64,000 nucleotides of DNA from Draconibacterium orientale (GTDB lineage Bacteria > Bacteroidota > Bacteroidia > Bacteroidales > Prolixibacteraceae). This document shows positions 19,308-28,553 of this stretch, in pieces. The stretch is from the NCBI RefSeq assembly GCF_000626635.1, contig NZ_CP007451.1, positions 1,302,001 to 1,366,000 of the forward strand. Direction: 5' to 3'. The translations under genes and the position numbers were made by a program. A model generated the notes under the pieces. That model was not told where the DNA came from. It did not search any database and saw nothing but the letters and a program-made list of their open reading frames with translations. The first letter of the stretch is position 1. The number at the start of each line of letters is the position of its first letter.

Positions 19308-20642
19308 CTACACAACACCCTGCGCCAACATGGCTTCGGCAACTTTAACAAAACCGCCAACATTGGCACCTTTTACATAATCAACTTTATTTCCTTTTGA
19401 GCCATAGCTCACGCACGTTTCGTGAATCGCTTTCATAATTCCCTTTAAACGCTCATCCACTTCTTCGCGTGCCCAGTTGATACGCATACTGTTTTGCGAC
19501 ATCTCCAATCCGGAAACAGCAACACCACCGGCATTTACTGCTTTGCCCGGAGCATAATCCATTGCCTGACTTAAATAGTCGACAGCTTCAGCGGCACATC
19601 CCATATTCGATGTTTCGGCCAATAGTTTACAACCATTTTTAGCCAACTCTTTTGCATCTTCCAGACCTAGTTCGTTTTCGGTGGCACAAGGCATTGCCAT
19701 ATCAACCGGCACTTCCCACGGGCGTTTACCGGCAACAAACTCGGCATCGAATTCTTCGGCATACGGCGAAACAATATCATTATTTGTGGCGCGCAATTCA
19801 AGCAGGTAGTCGACTTTATCGCCTGAAATTCCATTTTTATCGTAAATGTATCCATCTGGTCCTGAGATGGTAACAACTTTTCCACCCAGCTCATTAATTT
19901 TTGAGATAGCTCCCCAGGCAACGTTTCCGAATCCCGACACTGCGATTGTTTGTCCTTCAATGTCTTTTCCAATTCGGTGCAGCATATGTTGCGCAAAATA
20001 CACGGCGCCAAAACCGGTAGCTTCAGGCCGAATCAAACTTCCACCCCAAGCCAAACCTTTTCCGGTTAATACGCCGGTGAATTCATTTTTTAACCGCTTA
20101 TATTGTCCGAATAAATAGCCAATCTCACGTCCACCCACTCCGATATCACCGGCCGGAACATCGGTATTTGGCCCGATGTGGCGATACAATTCCGTCATAA
20201 AACTCTGGCAAAACCGCATAATTTCGCCATCGCTCTTTCCTTTCGGACTAAAATCCGACCCGCCTTTTCCGCCGCCCATTGGCAAAGTGGTAAGGCTATT
20301 TTTAAATGTTTGTTCAAATCCCAAAAACTTTAAAATACTGAGGGTTACGCTGGCATGAAACCGCAAACCTCCTTTATACGGGCCCAATGCCGAGTTAAAC
20401 TCTACGCGATAACCACGATTTATTTGCACTTCGCCCCGGTCGTCGACCCAAGGCACCCTGAACATGATTACGCGTTCCGGTTCAACCATTCGCTCCAAAA
20501 TTTTGGCACGCTGGTAACGTGGATTCTTTTCATAAAAATCCCAAACTGAACCAATAACTTCTTCTACTGCCTGGTGAAATTCATTTTCGCCCGGAGTTCT
20601 GTGTTCCAAATTCGCAATGAATTCGTTTATTTTTGTTTTCAT
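19308..20642 (-). CDS. NAD(H)-type glutamate dehydrogenase
   Basis: 444 residues from the ATG at 20642 (MKTKINEFIANLEHRTPGEN); an in-frame ATG 14 codons upstream is unlikely because the family begins at this point. It belongs to the same hexameric family as the copy at 5211. With this start, residue 238 is Phe (VSGFGNVAW) and residue 262 is Pro followed by D263 (SGPDGYIY). These are exactly the residues, in the same numbering, that set NADH preference in the Clostridium symbiosum enzyme; changing that Phe and Pro to Ser shifts it toward NADPH. So this copy is predicted to be NAD-linked and probably catabolic. A perfect palindrome sits beside its promoter box. Confidence 0.95.
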   Translation of the reverse strand: MKTKINEFIANLEHRTPGENEFHQAVEEVIGSVWDFYEKNPRYQRAKILERMVEPERVIMFRVPWVDDRGEVQINRGYRVEFNSALGPYKGGLRFHASVTLSILKFLGFEQTFKNSLTTLPMGGGKGGSDFSPKGKSDGEIMRFCQSFMTELYRHIGPNTDVPAGDIGVGGREIGYLFGQYKRLKNEFTGVLTGKGLAWGGSLIRPEATGFGAVYFAQHMLHRIGKDIEGQTIAVSGFGNVAWGAISKINELGGKVVTISGPDGYIYDKNGISGDKVDYLLELRATNNDIVSPYAEEFDAEFVAGKRPWEVPVDMAMPCATENELGLEDAKELAKNGCKLLAETSNMGCAAEAVDYLSQAMDYAPGKAVNAGGVAVSGLEMSQNSMRINWAREEVDERLKGIMKAIHETCVSYGSKGNKVDYVKGANVGGFVKVAEAMLAQGVV

Positions 20643-20713
20643 AAGGTTAAAAATTAGATGACAACCAACGTGCGGCTGCCCCATTAAAAATCATACTTAT
20701 TTATGAGCTTGTG

Positions 20714-20743
20714 CAATCAAAATTTGATTGTTTGGCAAAGGTA
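20714..20743 (-). promoter_or_regulatory. -7 box and 17-base palindromic operator of the NAD-type gdh
   Basis: On the minus strand TACCTTTG (20736-20743) matches TAnnTTTG. Six bases closer to the gene lies the perfect palindrome CAATCAAAATTTGATTG (20714-20730), overlapping the expected transcription start. A TTG at 20765-20767 could serve as -33, though the 21-base spacing is long. The position fits a repressor operator. Confidence 0.6.
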
Positions 20744-21092
20744 GAGAAGTAAAAAAACAAATAACAAGCTTTTCGGAAGATTTGCAAAATCCTTTTATCA
20801 CTGATAAACAACACTTTAGACTCCTGCAAAAAGATGTTAAAAAACACTGTGTGACGGAAATCAGTATTCCTGACATCATTCCCTGAAACACCTCAAAAAC
20901 AGGCAATTGTAAGTTTTTACATCTCCAAAGTTTAAAATTCTAACTATTGTATTTAAGAAACTTTAGCGCCTGTAATTTAATAACTGCTTTTTCTATCAAA
21001 GTATCAAAATACAACGCTCAGTTTAAGCCGGCAAACACAACGCATAACCAGGCGCGTTCATTTTTGAGAAATAAAATCAAAAAAACGGGTAT
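20744..21092. other. Non-coding gap with no recognised feature
   Basis: About 350 A/T-rich bases between the promoter region of the NAD-type gdh and the groEL terminator. Short open frames exist on both strands, but none has a recognisable start context or protein-like composition, and no RNA gene is seen. Confidence 0.5.
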
Positions 21093-21097
21093 AAAAA

Positions 21098-21123
21098 AAG
21101 CCCCTCCCAAACGGGAAGAGCTT
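21098..21123 (-). terminator. Rho-independent terminator of groES-groEL
   Basis: On the minus strand AAGCTCTTCCC, loop GTTT, GGGAGGGGCTT: 11 base pairs including two G-U pairs, followed by a run of seven T. It lies 24 bases past the groEL stop. Confidence 0.88.
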
Positions 21124-21146
21124 TCTGTATTTTTGTGAGCTGATTT

Positions 21147-22796
<1,650 letters not shown>

Positions 22797-22809
22797 TTAC
22801 TTGTTGAAA

Positions 22810-23088
22810 TTAGTTAATGTATAAAACGTCAGATTGCGACATCAATAAATAATCTACTCCATCAATGTTCAACTCAGTACCTGAGTATTTACCGTAAAAA
22901 ACAATATCACCAACTTTTAATTCCATTGGTTCATCTTTTTTATCGGCACCCACCAATACAATTGTACCAACTTGTGGTTTTTCTTTTGCTGAATCAGGAA
23001 TAATGATTCCACTCACTGTTTTTTCTTCTGCTTCCTGCGGTTGAACCAGGATCTTGCCAGCAAGAATTTTACCTTTTAAATCTGCCAT
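22810..23088 (-). CDS. groES: Co-chaperonin GroES (10 kDa)
   Basis: Lid of the GroEL chamber. The 92-residue protein has the mobile-loop region (EEKTVSGIIIPDSAKEKPQ) that contacts GroEL and ends SDVLYIN. It is the first gene of the groES-groEL operon. No CIRCE element is visible upstream. Instead, CTG(N)CA-type inverted repeats lie about 165-205 bases before the start. Confidence 0.98.
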   Translation of the reverse strand: MADLKGKILAGKILVQPQEAEEKTVSGIIIPDSAKEKPQVGTIVLVGADKKDEPMELKVGDIVFYGKYSGTELNIDGVDYLLMSQSDVLYIN

Positions 23089-23252
23089 TTTGTTTTAGTT
23101 TTTATGATTAAATATTTTTTTCGTTTTAACGCACTTTCCGTATCATATTTTGTGCCAATCGGCAAAAAGCATTCAAGCCCTCCAAATTAAAGACAAAATA
23201 ACACGAACAACTGCAAAAACACCTCCAACACACCCGACTAGTACCTGTATAT

Positions 23253-23294
23253 CTGACCATTACAGCCATGTCAGATTTCCTGCCATGGTGACAG
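23253..23294 (-). promoter_or_regulatory. Inverted repeats upstream of groES (possible stress operator)
   Basis: CTGAC...GTCAG (23253-23257 and 23270-23274, widening to ATCTGAC/GTCAGAT) and the compact dyad CTGCCATGGTGACAG (23280-23294, matching CTGnCA-n3-TGnCAG) sit side by side. They lie in the 360-base gap between groES and the divergent lipoprotein gene. The rest of that gap shows no gene or RNA. Confidence 0.4.
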
Positions 23295-23448
23295 CAACAG
23301 TAATAATCTACTGCACCAAATTCTATTCAATACCTTTTTGTCCTTTTATTCTTCTTTTCGCAACTAATAACCCGCTTTATTCGTACTTAATATAGTCGGA
23401 AAACAGAGCCAAAGTACCGTGGTTTTGTAACATTAAAAACAGAAAGCC

Positions 23449-24027
23449 ATGAAACTCAAAAATTTAATTTTATTGGGGGTACTCTTACTGCCTCTGTTTG
23501 CCTGCGACGAAGCAGACACAGATTACACTACCGAAACCAAATTAATCGTTGATATTCCAACAAAATCGTATTTAGCCAATTTCAGCGAATCACCGGAAAC
23601 TTATCATTTTGATGGCATTGGAATTTTCTGTCTGGGTTACAGCGATGAGCTCAAAAAATGTCCGGGCGATGTTGTTCAGATCCATCCGGGAGCGGGTTCT
23701 ATCCTTTCATTTGAAACCCTGCAAAACAATGAAACAATTAAAGAACTCCGGCTTGCCATCTCGTTCAAAACTCAAGGCGACGAATACTACCAGCAAATCC
23801 ACGCGGTAGATTTATTGCAGGAAGGTAATTTTTTAAGCGGCGATTCACATTCGTTGGTTCTGGATGATGTTCTGGCTCCGTTAACTAACCGTTTGAACGA
23901 AAATCCACGCTATCTTATTTCGATTGAAATTAAGGGCCTGGCCAACTTTAATCTTTCATCTGACGCGCAATTTGCTATTCCGCTAATTATTGAAAGCGAA
24001 TACCATTCACCACGATTTACTTTATAG
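23449..24027 (+). CDS. Hypothetical lipoprotein
   Basis: 192 residues with a clear lipoprotein signal: a hydrophobic core followed by the lipobox LFAC and Cys at residue 19, then acidic residues (DEADTD). The mature part looks beta-rich and has two further Cys (FCLGYSDELKKC) about ten residues apart that could form a disulfide in the periplasm. No family is recognised. It stands alone, divergent from groES, with no co-directional neighbour within 190 bases. Shared regulation with groES across the gap is possible but not shown. Confidence 0.75.
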   Translation: MKLKNLILLGVLLLPLFACDEADTDYTTETKLIVDIPTKSYLANFSESPETYHFDGIGIFCLGYSDELKKCPGDVVQIHPGAGSILSFETLQNNETIKELRLAISFKTQGDEYYQQIHAVDLLQEGNFLSGDSHSLVLDDVLAPLTNRLNENPRYLISIEIKGLANFNLSSDAQFAIPLIIESEYHSPRFTL

Positions 24028-24221
24028 AGATTGCAACAACATGAATGATCATAACCGGGGATTAGCTGAGCATTCAACATAACAGTTTTAGAAATACCCG
24101 GCTATTCTCACTTTAAAGCACTCCGCACACAACACGCAGCGTGTACTCAAAAAAAATCCTTACACATTGATTTTCAATATGCTTTTTTGTACTTTTAAGC
24201 AATACACCAAACAAAATTGCT

Positions 24222-24707
24222 ATGCAATCAAAAAAAACAATGGCCAATCACAGTTTCGACATGCTAGCCGAATCGGGGGAGTTTATGAATCTGGTTTTGG
24301 ACAATATTACCAGCTGTGTGTTACTGCTCGACAAAGACATGCGACTGCAGGCTTTTAATAACGCACTAAAAACAATCTTCTCGAACAAAACCAACGAGGA
24401 TCTTTTATACATGCTATGTGGCGAAGCAATTGGATGTGCCTACCAAATTGAAGAAGCAAAAGATTGTGGAAAAACCAGTAAATGTTGCACCTGCGAGTTA
24501 CGGCTGGCCGCGTTCGATTCGTACCTGAACAATACTGCTGTGTATAAACAACATATCAGGCGCCCGTTTTTTAACAAGCATGGTGAACGTGAAATGAAAG
24601 ACCTGCAGTTTTCAACCCGGCATTTCTATTTTCAGAAAGAGAAATACATCATCCTGATAATTGATGATATTACGGGAAGAACAACCACCCCGAACTTCCC
24701 TGAATGA
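24222..24707 (+). CDS. Stand-alone PAS-domain protein with a cysteine cluster
   Basis: 161 residues. The N-terminal part has a PAS fold signature (ILDNITSCVLLLDKDMRLQAFNNALK pattern, about residues 25-50). A Cys cluster follows inside the PAS region at C66, C72, C82, C88, C89 and C91 (motif CGEAIGC...CGKTSKCCTC), and the chain ends with a PAS-like beta hairpin (YIILIIDDITGR). There is no kinase, phosphatase, cyclase or HTH domain attached. The same CGEAxGC...CG....C..C pattern occurs in PAS sensors fused to output domains in other bacteria, where it may bind a metal, FeS cluster or heme. The start could also be M7. The partner output protein is unknown. Confidence 0.8.
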   Translation: MQSKKTMANHSFDMLAESGEFMNLVLDNITSCVLLLDKDMRLQAFNNALKTIFSNKTNEDLLYMLCGEAIGCAYQIEEAKDCGKTSKCCTCELRLAAFDSYLNNTAVYKQHIRRPFFNKHGEREMKDLQFSTRHFYFQKEKYIILIIDDITGRTTTPNFPE

Positions 24708-24730
24708 CAACATTAAAATTTTATCCAGAA

Positions 24731-24759
24731 AAAAAGCCGCTCGAAATCGAACGGCTTTT
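24731..24759. terminator. Bidirectional terminator between the PAS gene and secG
   Basis: AAAAGCCG and CGGCTTTT arms extended by TCGA/TCGA with one mismatch (24731-24759), A-tract before and T-tract after. It lies between the two convergent genes. Confidence 0.85.
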
Positions 24760-24781
24760 ATATATCATTTTGTCTTGAATC

Positions 24782-25147
24782 CTAATTTTCACCACCTTCA
24801 TCGTCGGCAGCCGGAGTTTCTTCAGTTGCAGCCGGAGGAGTTGTCGGGAATGTTGGAACCTGAGTAGGATCAACAGCTGTTTCAATTTGTTCCTGCACAC
24901 GACTTTGGTCGGCTTCTGATTGCTCGCGAGGAATAAAACCCGCTCCTACAACAGAAAGGAATAATAAAGCTCCTGCCAAAAACCATGTTCCTTTTTCAAG
25001 GAAATCGGTTGTTTTTCGCACGCCCATAACCTGTCCTGAAGACTGGAAGTTACTTGCCAAGCCTCCTCCTTTTGAGTTTTGCACCAGTACAATCAGTACC
25101 AAAAGGATACAAACGATAAATAGTAAAACGGTGATTAAAGTATACAT
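24782..25147 (-). CDS. secG: Preprotein translocase subunit SecG
   Basis: Auxiliary subunit of the SecYEG channel in the inner membrane. Two hydrophobic helices (about 4-24 and 52-72) flank the conserved loop VLVQNSKGGGLASNF. The C-terminus is a Pro/Thr/Glu-rich acidic tail (about 80-121), a usual extension in Bacteroidota. It is the last gene of an operon running from a sigma-54 activator through lptE and a TPR-like gene, so protein export and LPS export genes share one transcript. A terminator follows. Confidence 0.95.
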   Translation of the reverse strand: MYTLITVLLFIVCILLVLIVLVQNSKGGGLASNFQSSGQVMGVRKTTDFLEKGTWFLAGALLFLSVVGAGFIPREQSEADQSRVQEQIETAVDPTQVPTFPTTPPAATEETPAADDEGGEN

Positions 25148-25152
25148 CTTTT

Positions 25153-25752
25153 TTAATTATTATTCTTTAACAATTCTATTTCTTCAATACGGCCTGCAAA
25201 GTAAACACTTTTTTCCGGATATTTCAAACTTAATTTTTTATAGGCATCCAAAGCTTTATCAAAGTTCTTTTGCTGAAAATAAATCGATGCCAAAGTTTCG
25301 GTTACCAGCTCCTCATCTTCTATTACCGACTGATCGACAATCCATTTCTCGCCTCCGTTCCCATTGGTATCCTGATTATGCTTTACAGTCCTCAATCGCT
25401 CACTGTTGATCGACAGAAATTTATCGATCAACGAGTTTTCCGCTTGCAATTCAACATCTCCTTCCAAACGATAAGTTGCCGGGGCGTTCTCGATTGAAGT
25501 CTCCACGTGTTTTTTAGGCAATTCATCATTTAAAAATTTAAACAACACTTTTCTGTCGGGAACCATAACCGCCACTTTCTTTAAAACAGCGTCATAATCG
25601 GCATGCCCCAGCTTCTTCAGATTCTTTAAATACAACAGCCAGCCGCCTGAAAACCACGGAAAATCGACAGTGAGTTTTTTTGCCTCATCCAACGTTTCCC
25701 CATTCAGCGATTTCGATGTATTTATATAGGTCAGAAACTGCTCGCTTTCCAT
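25153..25752 (-). CDS. TPR-like hypothetical protein
   Basis: 199 residues from the ATG at 25752 (MESEQFLTYI), which begins directly after the lptE stop; an in-frame ATG five codons upstream would overlap lptE. The N-terminal half is helical with an FPWFSGGWLLYLKNL motif seen in Bacteroidota proteins of this locus. The C-terminal part has one TPR-like helix pair (TETLASIYFQQKNFDKALDAY). There is no signal peptide. It sits between lptE and secG with a 5-base gap to secG. The function is unknown; a role as a scaffold in envelope assembly is inference from position. Confidence 0.8.
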   Translation of the reverse strand: MESEQFLTYINTSKSLNGETLDEAKKLTVDFPWFSGGWLLYLKNLKKLGHADYDAVLKKVAVMVPDRKVLFKFLNDELPKKHVETSIENAPATYRLEGDVELQAENSLIDKFLSINSERLRTVKHNQDTNGNGGEKWIVDQSVIEDEELVTETLASIYFQQKNFDKALDAYKKLSLKYPEKSVYFAGRIEEIELLKNNN

Positions 25753-25753
25753 A

Positions 25754-26269
25754 TTACCAGTTTGCAATGGTTGCGTTAAAAATATCTTCGGTGAGCTTTT
25801 TAATTATTTCAGCACTCAGTTCTTCTTCTACCGAACTGATTGAAAGGTTACTGTCAAAGTCTTCGTAAGCCGAGAATGACTTTTCGAAATTTTCTTCTGG
25901 CACCTGATTGTTGGTGTACTTCAGATTAATTGTAACGGTGAGTCGTGTTTGTGCCGACTCATCCGCTTTTTGTATCGACATCGGACGAAATTCGTACCCA
26001 GTAATCTGCCCTTCAAATTCAAGGTCGCCACTTTCCGAAAGCTCGTTTAACGATGTTTGGCGTGTTAATTTCTCGCGCAATTCTTCGGTAAAACTCTGGC
26101 TTAAGGTCGGATTAATTAAACGTGCACGGTTGGGAAAATAATACACAGTAAAAGTTTTTACATTGGGCGACAAATTAGCTCCGGTAAATGTATAATTAAT
26201 TTTACACGATGGTGCCAAAATGCCAACCAGGCCAGCCACAACGGCAACAAACAAAAGTTTTCTCAACAT
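25754..26269 (-). CDS. lptE: LptE-like LPS-assembly lipoprotein
   Basis: Outer-membrane lipoprotein thought to plug the LptD channel that inserts lipopolysaccharide. The real start is taken as the ATG at 26269 (MLRKLLFVAVV), 4 bases after the stop of the upstream activator gene; the longer open frame would overlap that gene for about 90 bases. This gives 171 residues with the lipobox LAPSC. The mature part has the YTFTGANLSPNVKTFTVYYF beginning and a strand-helix pattern typical of the Bacteroidota LptE family. Context with secG supports the assignment. Confidence 0.88.
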   Translation of the reverse strand: MLRKLLFVAVVAGLVGILAPSCKINYTFTGANLSPNVKTFTVYYFPNRARLINPTLSQSFTEELREKLTRQTSLNELSESGDLEFEGQITGYEFRPMSIQKADESAQTRLTVTINLKYTNNQVPEENFEKSFSAYEDFDSNLSISSVEEELSAEIIKKLTEDIFNATIANW

Positions 26270-26273
26270 GTTT

Positions 26274-27506
26274 TTATCCCTTAATATCGTATTCTTTAAT
26301 TTTGCGGTATAATGTCCGTTCCGAAATTCCCAATTCCTGAGCGGCATATTTTCTTTTCCCACGGTGTTTCTCCAGCGCTTTCTGAATCAACTCAATTTCT
26401 TTATCGGCCAAAGAAAGCGATTCTTCCACAAATTCCTCCGTATCCTGAATATTATCTTTATCAACCGAAGTAATATGTATCGGATTAGGCACCTGTTCTT
26501 TTGCCACAAAATTACCATCGTCGGTATTATACAAATTCCGGATAATCTGTGCCTGATCGCCTGAAATTGGTGCATCGCGGTTTTCCATTAAATCGAGCAC
26601 CAGCTTTTTCAGGTCGTTCATATCGCTCTTCATATCAAAAAGAACTTTGTACAATATTTCGCGCTCGTTGGCAAACGACTTATTGTCTTCTTCGCGCGCC
26701 AGCAAAGCCGGCAAGTTGGCTCCTCCGCTTACCGGTAAATACGGCCGCAATGATTCGGCTGAAATATCGCGTTCCTGCTCAATTATCGAAATCTGCTCGG
26801 TAATATTTTTTAACTGGCGTATATTTCCCGGCCAGCGAAAGTTTACCAAAACCGTTCGTGCATCTTCTTCCAAACGCACGGGTGGCATTCGGTATTTTTC
26901 GGCAAAATCGCGTGCAAATTTCCTGAACAGCAAAATAACATCGTCGGGGCGTTCGCGCAAGGGAGGAATTGAAATCGGCACCGTATTTAAACGGTAATAC
27001 AAATCCTCACGAAACTTTCCCTCTTCAATTGCTTTCGGAATATTTACGTTGGTTGCGGCAATAACCCGCACGTTGGTTTTAATTACCTGCGACGAACCTA
27101 CCTTCATAAACTCGCCGGTTTCCAACACACGCAGCAAACGCACCTGGGTTGATAAAGGCAACTCGCCAATTTCATCCAAAAAAATGGTACCGCCATCGGC
27201 TTCCTGAAAATATCCTTTCCGGTCGGCAAGCGCTCCGGTAAATGCCCCCTTTTCGTGCCCGAACAACTCCGAGTCGATTGTTCCCTCAGGGATAGCTCCG
27301 CAGTTTACGGCAATGTATTTACCATGTTTCCGGCTCGAAAACTGATGTATTATTTGTGGAAATATTTCTTTACCAACACCACTTTCCCCGGTTACCAAAA
27401 CCGACAAATCGGTTGGCGCTACCTGAACAGCAACTTCAATGGCCCGGTTTATTCCGGCAGTGTTTCCTATTATTCCAAATCTTTGTTTTATTGTTTGTAT
27501 ATCCAT
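26274..27506 (-). CDS. Sigma-54-dependent transcriptional activator
   Basis: AAA+ enhancer-binding protein that remodels sigma-54 RNA polymerase. 410 residues from the ATG at 27506 (MDIQTIKQRFGIIGN); the frame allows a start six codons earlier. Visible motifs: Walker A GESGVGKE (about residue 40), the sigma-54-contacting GAFTGA loop, Walker B GGTIFLDEIGEL, an arginine finger region (LRERPDDV), and a C-terminal Fis-type helix-turn-helix (AAQELGISERTLYRKIKEY). It has no N-terminal receiver or sensor domain, so its activity may be set by level or by a partner. It heads the operon with lptE, a TPR-like gene and secG. Confidence 0.93.
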   Translation of the reverse strand: MDIQTIKQRFGIIGNTAGINRAIEVAVQVAPTDLSVLVTGESGVGKEIFPQIIHQFSSRKHGKYIAVNCGAIPEGTIDSELFGHEKGAFTGALADRKGYFQEADGGTIFLDEIGELPLSTQVRLLRVLETGEFMKVGSSQVIKTNVRVIAATNVNIPKAIEEGKFREDLYYRLNTVPISIPPLRERPDDVILLFRKFARDFAEKYRMPPVRLEEDARTVLVNFRWPGNIRQLKNITEQISIIEQERDISAESLRPYLPVSGGANLPALLAREEDNKSFANEREILYKVLFDMKSDMNDLKKLVLDLMENRDAPISGDQAQIIRNLYNTDDGNFVAKEQVPNPIHITSVDKDNIQDTEEFVEESLSLADKEIELIQKALEKHRGKRKYAAQELGISERTLYRKIKEYDIKG

Positions 27507-27528
27507 ATTATATTCAGTCAACAACCTG

Positions 27529-27536
27529 CAAATTTA
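27529..27536 (-). promoter_or_regulatory. Candidate -7 box for the activator-lptE-secG operon
   Basis: TAAATTTG on the minus strand matches TAnnTTTG, 22 bases before the start codon. A -33 element is not clear. Confidence 0.4.
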
Positions 27537-27669
27537 CAATTTTTCGATGGCAATGACAGAAAGTCAGTCACAATTAAGTTTTTTTAGGGTTTTCTCCATC
27601 CGGAAGTGCCAGGCAAATCCCGTTCCAACATATTTTCTGCACAAAGCAGCTTAAATCTGAAGCGATTAT

Positions 27670-27677
27670 TATCTTTG
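27670..27677 (+). promoter_or_regulatory. Candidate -7 box for kdsB
   Basis: TATCTTTG matches TAnnTTTG, 68 bases before the kdsB start. No -33 TTTG is found at 19 bases. Confidence 0.4.
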
Positions 27678-27745
27678 ATGCGTCGATAAATTGTTCTGAC
27701 AAATTGTTCGCAAAACAGACTGTAAACGCATTTAAAAAGAGAAAA

Positions 27746-28480
27746 ATGAACTTCATTGGAATTATACCAGCCCGTTATCAATCATCACGTTTTCCGGGAA
27801 AACCACTGGCAAAAATAAAGAACAAACCGATGATTCAGTGGGTATATGAAAATGCTTCGAAAGCACTACCGTATGTTTGTGTTGCCACCGACGACGATCG
27901 TATTTTTGATGCCGTAAAAGCTTTTGGCGGCGAGGTGGTAAAAACACTTCCTACGCACCAAAGCGGTACCGACCGTTGTGCCGAGGCGGCATTAAAAATT
28001 GCTAAAAACCGCCCCGTAGATATTGTGGTTAATATTCAGGGCGACGAGCCTTTTGTAAAACCGGAACAAATTGAATTGATTAAGTTGTGTTTTGAAAGCG
28101 AAACAGAAATTGCCACACTGGTAAAAAAAATCGATTCGGAAGAAGAACTTTTTAATCCGAACCGCCCGAAAGTGGTGCTCGACAAAAACGATTCCGCCTT
28201 GTATTTTAGCCGCTCTCCTATTCCGTATTTTCGTGGGGAAGAAAACAAAAACTGGGTAAAAAAACATACTTTCTGGAGCCACATTGGCATGTATGCTTTC
28301 AAGGCTGATGTGTTACAAAAAATAACGCAGCTGGAACAAGGAAAACTGGAACTGGCCGAATCGCTGGAACAACTGCGCTGGCTTGAAAATGGCTACAAAA
28401 TAAAAACCGCAGAAACAACATCGGCCACTATTGGCATTGATACACCGGGAGATTTGGAAGCCGCTTTGCAACTGTTTTAA
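27746..28480 (+). CDS. kdsB: 3-deoxy-manno-octulosonate cytidylyltransferase
   Basis: Activates Kdo to CMP-Kdo for the inner core of lipopolysaccharide. The 244-residue protein starts at the ATG at 27746 (MNFIGIIPARYQSSRFPGKPLA); an in-frame ATG 14 codons upstream precedes the conserved family start. The nucleotide-binding PARxxSxRxPxKPL signature is at the N-terminus. VNIQGDEPF (metal and CTP site) and the IDTPGDLEAA C-terminal motif are intact. It is divergent from the operon holding lptE, so two genes for LPS making and transport face each other here. Confidence 0.96.
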   Translation: MNFIGIIPARYQSSRFPGKPLAKIKNKPMIQWVYENASKALPYVCVATDDDRIFDAVKAFGGEVVKTLPTHQSGTDRCAEAALKIAKNRPVDIVVNIQGDEPFVKPEQIELIKLCFESETEIATLVKKIDSEEELFNPNRPKVVLDKNDSALYFSRSPIPYFRGEENKNWVKKHTFWSHIGMYAFKADVLQKITQLEQGKLELAESLEQLRWLENGYKIKTAETTSATIGIDTPGDLEAALQLF

Positions 28481-28553
28481 TTTTTTCCTGTATACAGCAT
28501 ATACAGGCATGCAATTTGCTGAATACACAAGGAAACAATTAAACAGTGCTGCC

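Noticed and set aside
20697-20906. 69-residue minus-strand frame
   Set aside because: It starts far upstream of and ends within the promoter and operator of the NAD-type gdh, has no family-like pattern and no start context.
23130-23170. Sigma-54 promoter before groES (a TTGGCAC-like -24 on the minus strand)
   Set aside because: The -12 GC is missing, so only half the site matches.
23150-23395. 81-residue plus-strand frame upstream of the orphan lipoprotein
   Set aside because: It is rich in Thr/Pro/Ser/Ile without any domain pattern and covers the groES upstream dyads.
26270-26362. Longer start for LptE
   Set aside because: It would overlap the sigma-54 activator gene by about 90 bases and place the lipoprotein signal internally; the ATG at 26269 puts it at the N-terminus.
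28431-28553. 41-residue extension of the small T9SS-tail protein
   Set aside because: It overlaps kdsB and would put the signal peptide inside the chain.
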